64,000 nt of DNA from Ahrensia kielensis DSM 5890 (GCF_000374465.1 NZ_KB894530.1:126501-190500), one strand, 5' to 3'. Counted from the stretch's first letter, positions 7,883-16,151 are shown. Program-made: numbers and translations. The notes: a model not told the origin generated them from the sequence alone.

Positions 7883-8682
7883 TGAGCAGGTTAGCGCTTC
7901 TTTTTACAGTCATCATTTTTGCGGCTGTGCCACATACAGCAAGCGCAAAGACGATTTGCACCATTGTGATCGATGCTGCTTCATCTGATGTTTTGCATGA
8001 AGAAGGCAAATGCGACACCCGCGCTACGCCTGCTTCAACATTCAAAGTTGCTCTTGCCTTGATTGGTTTTGATGCAGACTATTTGAAATCTGCGCAATCA
8101 CCCGTTTTGCCATTTAAAGAAGGCTATGCGGATTGGGGCGTTAAGGCATGGCAGCAGGATACGACGCCGGAGCGTTGGATGCGCTATTCAGTTGTTTGGT
8201 ATTCACAGCAGATTACCAATGCTTTGGGCGCTCAACGTATAAGTGATTATTTGCAGAATATCGGCTTCGGCAATGCCAATTTTTCAGGCGATAAGGGCTT
8301 TAACAATGGTTTAGAGCGGGCATGGATTGCCTCGTCGCTTGAGATTTCACCGCGCGAACAAGTGCACTATTTATCGCGCATGCTGAACCATGAATTACCG
8401 GTGAGCGCCAAGGCTGTGGAACTGACGAAAAGCATTGTGCAGATCGATCAGGCGCAGAGTGGCTGGACAGTTCACGGCAAGACAGGCCTTGCCTTTCCGC
8501 GTAATGCAGATCGCAGCTTTAACCGCTCACGCGGTTTTGGCTGGTACGTCGGCTGGGCCGAAAAGGATGGCAGGCGAGTTGTGTTTGCACGATTGCTTCA
8601 AGATGAAAAACGCCAGAAGGAAACGCCTTCAACACGTGCGAAAGCCGGCTTGCTCAATGATTTATCCGCGCTGATCGAGTGA
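7882..8682 (+). CDS. Class D (OXA-type) beta-lactamase
   Basis: Periplasmic serine hydrolase of 266 residues with a signal peptide ending near residue 22 (AVPHTASA). All class D landmarks are visible: nucleophile motif STFK at 52-55, SVV at 103-105 (the S-x-V motif), FGN at 129-131 in place of the usual YGN, the omega-loop tryptophan region AWIASSLEIS at 148-157 and KTG at 201-203. The mature part has cysteines at 26 and 44, possibly a disulfide. The chromosomal setting, translational coupling to a small secreted protein and lack of mobile elements suggest an intrinsic rather than acquired enzyme. Its spectrum cannot be told from sequence. Its 3' end overlaps the convergent downstream gene by 21 bases. 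Confidence 0.88.
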   Translation: MSRLALLFTVIIFAAVPHTASAKTICTIVIDAASSDVLHEEGKCDTRATPASTFKVALALIGFDADYLKSAQSPVLPFKEGYADWGVKAWQQDTTPERWMRYSVVWYSQQITNALGAQRISDYLQNIGFGNANFSGDKGFNNGLERAWIASSLEISPREQVHYLSRMLNHELPVSAKAVELTKSIVQIDQAQSGWTVHGKTGLAFPRNADRSFNRSRGFGWYVGWAEKDGRRVVFARLLQDEKRQKETPSTRAKAGLLNDLSALIE

Positions 8683-9309
8683 TTGCCGCCGCGCCAACCA
8701 TTTGTCCAAGGCAATGAGTGCAAGTGCAAACAGGCAAAAAGCAAATGCGATGAGTAGCGTGTTGCGGATGAATTCGAAGGTCGAAAGCTGGGTTAAATCC
8801 AAGAACCAATAGGCATACCATCCGTCGAGCGCGCCGCGCGTTACCGCATATAAAAGATAAGCCATTGGGGCTGCGACAGCCAAAATTGCATCACGCCAAA
8901 CAAGTTTTCCATGATGGCTAAGATACCACGCCAATAAGAACATGATGGGGGATACATCATGCAAGCCGCGGTCTACAACCAACTGCCATCCGGTGGGTGA
9001 CCAGACCGAGCGCAAGGCGACCGAATAGACAAAGCCGACCAATGCGATTGAAGCGGCGGTGATCATTCTGGCGCGTGCATTGTTTAAAAAGGAAGGCTTT
9101 GAAAACACCATGGCAGTGGCAACAAGTGCGACAGCAATATTGGTTAGGATGGTGAAAAATCCGAAATATCGCCAAACGGCTTCAAGAACAGTGGCACCTT
9201 CGCCAGTCATTTGATTGATAATCAGAACAAGCTGTACGCCGAGGCAAAACCAGACGACTATTGCCGTCATGGCTGGTACGGATTTTTCCAAAGGCATACG
9301 CATTAGCAT
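8662..9309 (-). CDS. Pr6Pr-family integral membrane protein
   Basis: 215-residue protein with about six transmembrane segments (around residues 14-33, 48-68, 82-100, 117-131, 141-160 and 185-203). The conserved pattern YFGFFTILTNIAVAL, then DRGLHDVSPIMFLLAWYL and AYWFLDL, fits the Pr6Pr family of uncharacterised membrane proteins. It overlaps the lipoprotein gene upstream in a stop/start arrangement (TAATG) and is probably cotranscribed. The start may be the ATG at 9309 or 9303; the latter sits better behind AAGG. The 3' end overlaps the convergent beta-lactamase gene by 21 bases. Confidence 0.7.
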   Translation of the reverse strand: MLMRMPLEKSVPAMTAIVVWFCLGVQLVLIINQMTGEGATVLEAVWRYFGFFTILTNIAVALVATAMVFSKPSFLNNARARMITAASIALVGFVYSVALRSVWSPTGWQLVVDRGLHDVSPIMFLLAWYLSHHGKLVWRDAILAVAAPMAYLLYAVTRGALDGWYAYWFLDLTQLSTFEFIRNTLLIAFAFCLFALALIALDKWLARRQSLDQRG

Positions 9310-9710
9310 TCAACCTTGTTGAGCGTTCTGTTCAAGCCCAGCTCTGGTGCACCGCCTTTAACCGTTGCATCCTTATCCGTAAGGGCAATGGTGAGATCAA
9401 CCGATTGGCTTTGGCCTTCTTGATTGAAATTGTAGGTGGCTGTGATTGTTTGCTCAGAAACGGTGCCTTCGATGCTTCCTTTGCGTTGATCTTTAAATTG
9501 CGGAAGCCAATTATAGCTGCCTTTTGCCGCTTTGCCGTCGATTGAAATCAGCAATTCTTCCATATCGGTGGTGTCGCCATTGGTGAAAATGTTGCGGTAG
9601 CAATAATCTCCACTTTCAAGCGCAGCGCTGCCTGATGACGGATTTGCGACCTCCTGACAGGCTGATAAGAGTAATGATAAAGCAATAAGCGTTGTTTTTT
9701 TAAAGTACAT
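9303..9710 (-). CDS. Small lipoprotein, function unknown
   Basis: 135-residue protein with a lipoprotein signal peptide: LIALSLLLSACQEV, lipobox LSAC with the modified cysteine at residue 18. The mature part is polar and beta-rich (EELLISIDGKAAKGSYNWLP, SIEGTVSEQTITATYNF), suggesting a small periplasmic beta-barrel or sandwich anchored in a membrane. I do not recognise a family. It is the first gene of a two-gene unit with the Pr6Pr-type membrane protein, and divergent from the small membrane protein at 9852. Confidence 0.65.
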   Translation of the reverse strand: MYFKKTTLIALSLLLSACQEVANPSSGSAALESGDYCYRNIFTNGDTTDMEELLISIDGKAAKGSYNWLPQFKDQRKGSIEGTVSEQTITATYNFNQEGQSQSVDLTIALTDKDATVKGGAPELGLNRTLNKVEC

Positions 9711-9851
9711 TTTTACTTTTACTTCTCGAATTATTGTTCTTTATTAAATTTTTATTTGAAGTATATTAATCGTTATCCATGAATATATGTTGTGTAAAAT
9801 TTAACTCTCGTTGCATATTTTAATTGTTTGAACTGTGATTGTGAGATGATT

Positions 9852-10076
9852 ATGAAAATTGCAAACTCAACGACTTATATTTTCGCGGCTGTTCTCATTG
9901 TTACTATTGCAGCGCTCTGTATTGTACAAACCGAATTTATCGGTGTTTTTTTCAAAGGTTCAATTCCCGTTTTGACCATTTTGATTGGGTTTTTATATCT
10001 TTCTTGTGCTGCCGTAATTTGTTGGTTCATTTATAAAACACGATCCGGCTTTTCAGGCCGCCCATCGATTTATTAA
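9852..10076 (+). CDS. Small two-helix membrane protein
   Basis: About 74 residues, mostly two hydrophobic helices: TYIFAAVLIVTIAALCIV and IPVLTILIGFLYLSCAAVIC, followed by a short basic tail (YKTRSGFSGRP). No family recognised. The ATG at 9852 is preferred because GAG lies six bases upstream; ATGs at 9828 and 9846 are alternatives. The gene stands alone before the 6S RNA region. Confidence 0.5.
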   Translation: MKIANSTTYIFAAVLIVTIAALCIVQTEFIGVFFKGSIPVLTILIGFLYLSCAAVICWFIYKTRSGFSGRPSIY

Positions 10077-10209
10077 ATCTATTTTGGGCACTAGCGATTA
10101 AGCCTAAATATCGTGTCTTTAATCCTGTGGATTTGATAGCATCATAAATTCGTTCATTTGTCGCCTGTTTGCTCTTTCATAAGGCCACAAATATCCCTAT
10201 ATCTGTTAC

Positions 10210-10355
10210 GCTGACTGCGCTTTGCGGCAGAAGACAAAATTCTCGGGACCTTACGCATTCTAAGGGAGCTGGCGCTGATTAGGCTCGTGGGCTTTTTCAA
10301 CTGGCACCCACCTACACAGTTAGGTTCACCGGGATGCATCTCTTCACCGATTGTT
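10210..10355 (+). ncRNA. ssrS: Candidate 6S RNA (ssrS)
   Basis: 6S RNA binds the housekeeping RNA polymerase holoenzyme as a promoter mimic. In Hyphomicrobiales it lies just before the 5-formyltetrahydrofolate cyclo-ligase gene, as here. The stretch contains GGGACCTTACG...CTAAGGGAGCTGGC and CACCCACCTACACAGTTAGG followed by TTCACCGGGATGC, which I recall as the alphaproteobacterial 6S pattern. Visible pairings are CCTTA/TAAGG (10249-10265), ACCTA/TAGGT (10310-10325) and an outer stem CGG-x2-GAAGA (10225-10234) with TCTTC-x-CCG (10341-10349). The ends are approximate. Confidence 0.6.
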
Positions 10356-10428
10356 GTGGTTGGCATTTTCGTCCGGTATGGGTGCAGTATCTGTGCTTAT
10401 TCTAACCATATTATCAGGGCGTTCTAAG

Positions 10429-11019
10429 GTGGCAGTCAATCAACCACTTACCAAAAATGAAATGCGAAAAGCGGCCTTAGCTGCGCGTGATGCAATGCTT
10501 AATGCTGAACGCATTGAAGCCGGGTTAGCGCTCACAATCTATAGCGATGCGCTGGGCATTGAAGCTGGCCAGATTGTTTCTGGCTTTTTTCCTATACGAT
10601 CAGAGATTGATATTCGCCCTTTAATGGCTGAGTTGGCGACAAGGTTTAACGCCAAGCTTTGTCTTCCTGTTGTGATTGATCAACAGACGATAGAATTTCG
10701 CCATTATTTGCACGGTGCTGAATTGGTGCCGACGGGTTTTGGAACCTATGGGCCAAGCGAAGAAGCAGACGTGCTTGATCCTGATGTTTTGCTGATCCCG
10801 CTAGCGGCGGTTGATCGTCAGGGCAACCGGATTGGCTATGGCGGGGGATATTATGACCGCGCCATTGAAAAGCTGCACATTAAAGGCAAAACGCCCAAAC
10901 TGATTGGTGTTGCGTTTGAAAGCCAGCGTGTCGTCAAGATTGACGCTGAAGCCCATGATATTGCGCTGCATGCTGTGCTGACAGAAAATGGGTTGCAAGT
11001 TATCAGCACTGCCAAGTAG
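10429..11019 (+). CDS. fau: 5-formyltetrahydrofolate cyclo-ligase
   Basis: Cytoplasmic ATP-dependent enzyme converting 5-formyl-THF to 5,10-methenyl-THF. The family N-terminus KNEMRKAALAARDAM appears about 10 residues in, followed by the substrate region GFFPIRSEIDIRPLM and the signature RQGNRIGYGGGYYDRAI near residues 135-150. About 196 residues is normal. Start: GTG at 10429 with AGGG 8 bases upstream fits best; ATG 10462 has no ribosome binding site, and ATG 10351 would add about 26 foreign hydrophobic residues overlapping the 6S RNA end. It is followed at 9 bases by the phosphoesterase gene, a conserved rhizobial pairing. Confidence 0.88.
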   Translation: MAVNQPLTKNEMRKAALAARDAMLNAERIEAGLALTIYSDALGIEAGQIVSGFFPIRSEIDIRPLMAELATRFNAKLCLPVVIDQQTIEFRHYLHGAELVPTGFGTYGPSEEADVLDPDVLLIPLAAVDRQGNRIGYGGGYYDRAIEKLHIKGKTPKLIGVAFESQRVVKIDAEAHDIALHAVLTENGLQVISTAK

Positions 11020-11028
11020 AACGCTCAA

Positions 11029-11850
11029 ATGCGTATTTTATTTCTAGGCGATATGGTTGGCCGATCTGGCCGCACAGCGGTTTTTGATCAGCTTCCTGGT
11101 TTGATTTCGGACCATAAACTCGATTTTGTGATTGTGAACGGTGAAAACGCCGCCGCAGGGTTTGGTATTACCGGTGCTATTTTTCAGGCAACGATTGATG
11201 CTGGTGCCGATGTGGTGACGACCGGCAATCATGTGTGGGACCAGAAGGAAGCTTTGGGTGTTGCGGCGCGTGAAGACCGTTTTCTGCGCCCTGGAAACTA
11301 CCCACCTGGCACGCCGGGGCGCGGTATGGGCGTTTATGAAGCGCGCAATGGCGCACGCGTTATGGTGTCCAACATCATGGGCCGCGTGTTCATGCATCCT
11401 GATCTTGATGATCCCTTTGCGTGTGCTTCGGCGCAGCTTGAAGGCGGTGCATTGGGCTCAGTTTTTGATGCGGTGGTGTTTGATTTTCATGCAGAAGCCA
11501 CATCTGAAAAGATGTGTTTTGGACATTTTGTCGATGGGCAGGCGAGCCTAGTTGTTGGCACGCACACACATATGCCAACGGCTGACCACCATATTATGGA
11601 AGGTGGCACGGCCTATATGAGTGATGCTGGCATGTGCGGCGATTATAATTCGTCGCTCGGCATGGACAAAGAAGAGCCGCTTAATCGGTTTTTGACGAAA
11701 GTGCCAAAAGGCCGGTTTGAGGCTGCTGATGGGCCTGCAACGCTATGCGGTGTCTGTGTGGAAACATCAGACCGCACGGGCTTGGCAGAAAAAATTGCGC
11801 CACTGCGGATTGGACCGCGTTTAAGCGAGACAATGCCAGAATGGTGGTAA
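11029..11850 (+). CDS. TIGR00282 (YmdB-like) metallophosphoesterase
   Basis: 273-residue phosphodiesterase of the TIGR00282/YmdB family; Bacillus YmdB hydrolyses 2',3'-cAMP in vitro. The whole metal-binding signature is present: RILFLGDMVGRSGRTAVFDQ at the N-terminus, FVIVNGENAAAGFGIT, VVTTGNHVWDQKE, FDFHAEATSEK and VVGTHTHMPTADHHIM, then GTAYMSDAGMCGDYNSSLGM. It directly follows the cyclo-ligase gene by 9 bases and is probably in the same operon. The cellular substrate in alphaproteobacteria is not known. Confidence 0.9.
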   Translation: MRILFLGDMVGRSGRTAVFDQLPGLISDHKLDFVIVNGENAAAGFGITGAIFQATIDAGADVVTTGNHVWDQKEALGVAAREDRFLRPGNYPPGTPGRGMGVYEARNGARVMVSNIMGRVFMHPDLDDPFACASAQLEGGALGSVFDAVVFDFHAEATSEKMCFGHFVDGQASLVVGTHTHMPTADHHIMEGGTAYMSDAGMCGDYNSSLGMDKEEPLNRFLTKVPKGRFEAADGPATLCGVCVETSDRTGLAEKIAPLRIGPRLSETMPEWW

Positions 11851-11883
11851 AGGGAAGGGTGTATTGCGTGTGGCGCGGTGAAT

Positions 11884-12681
11884 TTAGGCGCTTAATGCAA
11901 TAAGTTTGACAGCTCTTTTGCCTGACCGCGTTATGGCATCAAATACAACGCGGTTACGGCCTCTGTGTTTGGCATGATAAAGATTTTTGTCTGCGTGTTT
12001 CATGATCTCTGAAACATTTTGCTCTTTGGCAGCAAACACTGCACCAATAGACACGGTGAAGTTAAAAGGTTTATCGGCACCCACATCAATCGGTGATTTA
12101 GCAACTTTTTCGCGAATGCGCTCTGCAATTTCATAGGCCTGTCTTTTGTTGAGCAGGCGCAGGTAAATACCAAATTCTTCGCCGCCCAATCGGCCAACGA
12201 AGTCATCTTCTCTAATCGTGTCGCGAATAACATTGGTGATCGTCATTAGCGCGGCGTCGCCAATATCATGGCCATATGTGTCGTTTATTTTCTTGAAATT
12301 GTCTGCATCCAACATCAGAAAATAGCCTTCCTGCACTTCTTCTTGGCGGCAAGATTCGACATTGCGAACGAAATGCACACGGTTGAGGACACGTGTCATC
12401 GGGTCAATTGAAGCCTCATAGCGGGCGATTGCAGTCTCGCGTTCTAAGTTTTCATTGGTCGATAATAGTTGGAGATTTGCGTTGTTCAGCCGTTCATTTT
12501 GCTTGAAAAATACAAATCCAAGAGGGATAGCAACAATCGTAGATATGATTGGGGCAAGCATAATTGCGGGTTCTAACATGTGCGGCATAAGTGCCTGAAC
12601 AATAGCATAGGTGACGACCTGTGCACCGACTACTGCCCATCCCATAACGAGAAGCATTTGTTTTGTAAGACTAAACATCAT
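11884..12681 (-). CDS. Membrane-anchored diguanylate cyclase (GGDEF)
   Basis: 265-residue protein with two N-terminal transmembrane helices (about residues 7-28 and 38-58), a short coiled coil and a complete GGDEF domain. The active-site motif is GGEEF, preceded by the inhibitory-site motif RxxD as REDD five residues before it, and by DADNFKKINDTYGHDIGD. It should therefore make cyclic di-GMP and be subject to product inhibition. There is no separate periplasmic sensor, so any signal must be sensed in or near the membrane. Start ATG 12681 or 12678 behind AGAGGG. It lies alone, convergent with the phosphoesterase gene. Confidence 0.9.
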   Translation of the reverse strand: MMFSLTKQMLLVMGWAVVGAQVVTYAIVQALMPHMLEPAIMLAPIISTIVAIPLGFVFFKQNERLNNANLQLLSTNENLERETAIARYEASIDPMTRVLNRVHFVRNVESCRQEEVQEGYFLMLDADNFKKINDTYGHDIGDAALMTITNVIRDTIREDDFVGRLGGEEFGIYLRLLNKRQAYEIAERIREKVAKSPIDVGADKPFNFTVSIGAVFAAKEQNVSEIMKHADKNLYHAKHRGRNRVVFDAITRSGKRAVKLIALSA

Positions 12682-12754
12682 TCACCCTCTTTAGAGTGAA
12701 CGTAACGTAAGGTCTTGAATATCAGTTTAATCAATAAGGTAAATTATTTGCTAC

Positions 12755-13078
12755 TTAATCAAAGAAGTCGATGATCGGTTCATAGGTTTTACAAAGTCGG
12801 ACGTGGCAGTTGGCGCGATCCTTTGACGGCACGAGAGCAGGTTCAGCTCTTTCGTCCCTTTTGCAAAATCGATCGCCCGAAACATAGCGATCATAGAGCG
12901 TATAATTTGCAACGCGTTTTGACGGATAGCGCAGAATAGCTGCACCATCACGGTTTAGAATGTTTTGAATATTCGCACATGTCGTTTGGGGCGTGTCGAC
13001 GCGCTCAATTGCAAATGCAGGCGTCGTTAATGCCAACGCCGTTATTGTGAGTGCTATACGGCTTATCGTGTTACTCAT
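12755..13078 (-). CDS. Small secreted protein, function unknown
   Basis: 107-residue protein with a signal peptide (RIALTITALALTTPAFA, cleavage about residue 23). The mature part has four cysteines (TTCANIQ, RFCKRD, NCHVRLC) and RYPSKRVANYTLYDRYV, a pattern seen in small rhizobial periplasmic proteins with disulfides; I cannot name a family. The ATG at 13078 is chosen because GGAGG lies six bases before it; an upstream ATG at 13141 lacks both that site and a sensible signal peptide. Confidence 0.6.
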   Translation of the reverse strand: MSNTISRIALTITALALTTPAFAIERVDTPQTTCANIQNILNRDGAAILRYPSKRVANYTLYDRYVSGDRFCKRDERAEPALVPSKDRANCHVRLCKTYEPIIDFFD

Positions 13079-13167
13079 TATCAACCTCCTCAATCCATGC
13101 TGCATAAAGCCGCGTTTTTGAGGCGAAATAATGTTATGCAAAGGCTGGGCGCAACGATGTGCAGAAA

Positions 13168-13452
13168 CTAATGTTTCATGCCTTTTTTACGCGCTGCTGC
13201 AATGAGCTTCATCTGCTTGCCGCCATAGTTTTTATCAAGATAATCCATTGTGCTATGAATGATCACCGGTGGAATCTGGTCAAACGGTGCACTGGAAGCA
13301 TGATTGGCTTCATCTTTGGTTTTTCCGCTCTCCAAAGCGGTCAGAAAAATATAACCGCGTATAGTGATATGGCCGCGGCGGGTGTTTTCTTTTAAAAACC
13401 ACCAGATGCAGATGCCGATAACAATTATTGTTAGGGCGATTTTTGAAAGCAT
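13168..13452 (-). CDS. Small membrane-anchored protein, function unknown
   Basis: 94 residues: one N-terminal transmembrane helix (IALTIIVIGICIWWFL), then a basic stretch and a soluble part with IRGYIFLTALESGKTKDEAN and HSTMDYLDKNYGGKQMKLIA. No family recognised. It starts 3 bases after the stop of another short reading frame on the same strand and may be cotranscribed with it. Confidence 0.5.
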   Translation of the reverse strand: MLSKIALTIIVIGICIWWFLKENTRRGHITIRGYIFLTALESGKTKDEANHASSAPFDQIPPVIIHSTMDYLDKNYGGKQMKLIAAARKKGMKH

Positions 13453-13455
13453 AAT

Positions 13456-13647
13456 TTAAGTCCGCTGGTAGGCGCAAATGAGCGCATCATAATTTTCAGG
13501 CTGGCCTTCATAGGTCAAATCGCCTTGCGGCAGAACAACCCAATCTTGCTTGGATTTGATCCATATATGACCAGCAGGTTTTATCCAAGATGCTACTAAA
13601 GCTGTTTTTTGAACGCGTGACACACCGCGCCACATTGGCAGTCTCAT
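13456..13647 (-). CDS. Possible short protein (63 residues)
   Basis: Reading frame of 63 codons just upstream of the small membrane protein gene, stop and start 3 bases apart. The sequence (VQKTALVASWIKPAGHIWIK, then GDLTYEGQPENYDALICAYQ) has protein-like composition, and the tight spacing supports a two-gene unit. The start is unclear: ATG 13647 sits directly against AAAGGT, which is closer than usual. No family recognised. Confidence 0.35.
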   Translation of the reverse strand: MRLPMWRGVSRVQKTALVASWIKPAGHIWIKSKQDWVVLPQGDLTYEGQPENYDALICAYQRT

Positions 13648-13755
13648 ACCTTTATAAAAAGGCTCACTTTAAAATCCTCGTTTGGACGCTGGACGTTTCG
13701 CTTGTTCTTTTCTACAAGCAAGCATCAAAACCAATCGCTAAAATAAGAGACTTTT

Positions 13756-14508
13756 ATGGCTGGTCATTCGAAATTTAAAAATATTCAACACCGTAAGGGC
13801 CGTCAGGATAAACTGCGCTCTAAGATTTTCTCGCGTCTTTCCAAGGAAATCACGGTTGCTGTGAAAATGGGCGGCGGTACTGTCGATCCGGATATGAACC
13901 CACGTTTGCGTCTGGCTATCCAGAACGCCAAGGGCCAATCCATGCCCAAGGACAATATCGCCCGTGCGATCAACAAGGGTTCTGGCGGCGATGCTGAGGA
14001 CTATAAAGAAATGCGCTATGAGGGCTATGGCCCGGGCGGTGTTGCCATTGTTGTTGAAGCGCTCACAGACAATATCAATCGTTCAGCCTCTAACATTCGC
14101 TCAGCTTTTGCTAAAAACGGTGGTGCACTTGGCGAGACAGGTTCTGTTTCGTTCATGTTCGACCGTGTTGGCGAAATCACCTATAAGCCAGAAGCTGGCG
14201 ATGTTGATGCTGTGATGGAAGCTGCCATCGAAGCTGGCGCCGAAGACGTTGTTTCTGAAGAAGAAGGCCACACGATTACATGTGCCTTTGAGGATCTGGG
14301 TTCAGTTTCAAAGGCGCTTGAAGCAGCGCTTGGCGAAGCAGAATCTGTCAACATTATCTGGCGTCCGCAAAACCAAACGCCTGTTGATGAAGAGAAAGCC
14401 GCGACATTGATGCGTCTGCTTGATGTTCTTGATGAAGATGATGATGTTCAGAATGTTTTCTCAAACGAAGATATTGCTGAAGACGTTCTGGCAAAACTCG
14501 ACGCATAG
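13756..14508 (+). CDS. yebC: YebC/PmpR family regulatory protein
   Basis: 250-residue YebC family protein; members act as transcriptional regulators or, as shown for some bacterial members, as translation factors easing ribosome stalling. The N-terminus is diagnostic: [18 protein letters not shown], then [38 protein letters not shown] and the [19 protein letters not shown] motif; [16 protein letters not shown] follows. AAGAGA lies 6 bases before the ATG. In Rhizobiales it normally precedes ruvCAB; here two unrelated genes separate them. Confidence 0.95.
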   Translation: MAGHSKFKNIQHRKGRQDKLRSKIFSRLSKEITVAVKMGGGTVDPDMNPRLRLAIQNAKGQSMPKDNIARAINKGSGGDAEDYKEMRYEGYGPGGVAIVVEALTDNINRSASNIRSAFAKNGGALGETGSVSFMFDRVGEITYKPEAGDVDAVMEAAIEAGAEDVVSEEEGHTITCAFEDLGSVSKALEAALGEAESVNIIWRPQNQTPVDEEKAATLMRLLDVLDEDDDVQNVFSNEDIAEDVLAKLDA

Positions 14509-14533
14509 GTTTCACGCCTTACAGTGTGATTTC

Positions 14534-14562
14534 GAACATTGTACTACTAAAGTACAATGTTC
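14534..14562. repeat. Perfect 12-bp inverted repeat after yebC
   Basis: Arms GAACATTGTACT and AGTACAATGTTC with a 5-base spacer ACTAA, 25 bases past the yebC stop and 80 bases before the start of the methyl-accepting protein. It has no T-run, so it is not a standard intrinsic terminator. It could be an operator for the downstream gene or an mRNA 3'-end stabilising hairpin. Confidence 0.6.
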
Positions 14563-14642
14563 CGCTACGTCATATGGCAAGCCTCACGCAATCGTTCGCA
14601 TATAGTTTCTAACTTATGCGACGTTGCGGGGAGGCAATTGCG

Positions 14643-16133
14643 ATGATTGAACCAATGCTGAAGGCCGAGGAAGCGGAGGACGCTTACCTCGATTTGGATG
14701 CTGAACAGCTTGCTGAAAATCTAAATCCCGAAGGTATGGCCGATGTGATTGCCCATGTTGGCGGGCAGATCAGCACTTTGGCGGTGAATATTGCCGATAC
14801 TTCCGGTATTGTGGGCGATGTTGCCAGTGCAATGGCCAAGCAATCCGATGCTTTTGCTGATGTTTATTCCTCCGCCGAAGAAATTGCCGTTGCCAATGTT
14901 CAATTGTCTGACGTTTTGAGCCAAGCTACGAGTATTGCTGATGGTGTGCAGCAGGGTTTAAAAACAACGACAGAGTCAGTCGAAGAGATTTTCACCGCCG
15001 CTTCAAGTGATATCACAGCGATGGCTCAATCGGCCGATACGGTCACGAACGAGTTTTCTGGCGTTAAAGAGAAAATTTCAGAAGTCTATAATTACTCAGA
15101 ATCAATTCAGAAAATTGCAAGCGAAACACAAATGCTTGCGATCAATGCAGGCATTATTGCCACCAGAGCCGGTGATGCGGGCAAAGGGTTTTCGATTATT
15201 GCGAGTTCCGTGCGCGAATTGGCGGTGCAAACATCGGAAGTTTCAAAAAACATTACGGCCCGTTTGAACGCGCTTGAAGCGACCGTTAGCGAACTTGTGA
15301 AACATGGTGAAACCAGCCGCAAACTGGCCGCCGAAGCCATGGTGCGTTCTGAGAAAATTGACGCAGAATTTGGACGGTTTCGAGAGTTTGGCGATCAGGT
15401 TGATACATTGACGGCTTCAATTGGCGAGATTGTTGGTCCCGTGGACCGCAATTCAGAGCTTTGTGGCCGTATCATTGATACGATGGGCACGCTCAATGGT
15501 GAAGTAAAGGTCAATAGCGCGGCGCTGAGCGATACATCCAACAAGTTCGACACATTGGTTAGCTTTACCGAAGAAATGATCTTGTTGATTGAGCAAAGCG
15601 GTGTAGAAACCGAAGATTCGCAGATCATACGCCACTGTGTTGATGCAGCAGAGCGAACAGCTGCGCTATTTGAACAAGCTGTAGCGGCGGGGACAATGAG
15701 TATCTCCGCGCTGTTTGATGAAAATTATCAACCGATCCCGAATAGTAATCCGCAACAAGTCCGCACGCAGTTCACTGATTTTACCGACCGTGTGATGCCA
15801 GATATTCAAGAGCCGTTTTTAGAACTTGATACGCGTATTGCGTTTTGCGCTGCGATTGACCGTAACGGTTATCTGCCAACGCATAATAATATTTATTCCA
15901 AGCCACAATCGAACGATCCGATTTGGAATGCTGCCAATTGCCGAAATCGGCGCATATTTAATGATCGAACCGGACTGGCAGCGGGACGCAATACAAAGCC
16001 GTTTCTAATGCAGACCTATCGCCGCGATATGGGGGGCGGTGTTTTTTCACTTATGAAAGATTTGTCCGCACCGATCTTTGTTCAAGGCAGGCATTGGGGC
16101 GCGATTAGAGTGGGATGCAAGATTGCGAACTAA
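14643..16133 (+). CDS. Soluble methyl-accepting chemotaxis-type protein with C-terminal sensor
   Basis: 496 residues without a transmembrane segment. The N-terminal two-thirds is a helical methyl-accepting signalling domain: SGVKEKISEVYNYSESIQKI, then SETQMLAINAGIIATRAGDA, GKGFSIIASSVRELAVQTSE, the hairpin tip that contacts CheA/CheW. The last ~140 residues form a separate sensor (DTRIAFCAAIDRNGYLPTHN, RNRRIFNDRTGLAAGRN, FLMQTYRRDMGGG, APIFVQGRHWGAIRVG), a module found at the C-terminus of many proteobacterial receptors. The order is thus the reverse of a classical receptor, and the protein should sense a cytoplasmic signal. Start ATG 14643 follows GGAGG by 7 bases. The MCP core is somewhat divergent, so coupling to the flagellar array is not certain. 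Confidence 0.8.
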   Translation: MIEPMLKAEEAEDAYLDLDAEQLAENLNPEGMADVIAHVGGQISTLAVNIADTSGIVGDVASAMAKQSDAFADVYSSAEEIAVANVQLSDVLSQATSIADGVQQGLKTTTESVEEIFTAASSDITAMAQSADTVTNEFSGVKEKISEVYNYSESIQKIASETQMLAINAGIIATRAGDAGKGFSIIASSVRELAVQTSEVSKNITARLNALEATVSELVKHGETSRKLAAEAMVRSEKIDAEFGRFREFGDQVDTLTASIGEIVGPVDRNSELCGRIIDTMGTLNGEVKVNSAALSDTSNKFDTLVSFTEEMILLIEQSGVETEDSQIIRHCVDAAERTAALFEQAVAAGTMSISALFDENYQPIPNSNPQQVRTQFTDFTDRVMPDIQEPFLELDTRIAFCAAIDRNGYLPTHNNIYSKPQSNDPIWNAANCRNRRIFNDRTGLAAGRNTKPFLMQTYRRDMGGGVFSLMKDLSAPIFVQGRHWGAIRVGCKIAN

Positions 16134-16151
16134 GCGCTAAAAACAAGTTTG

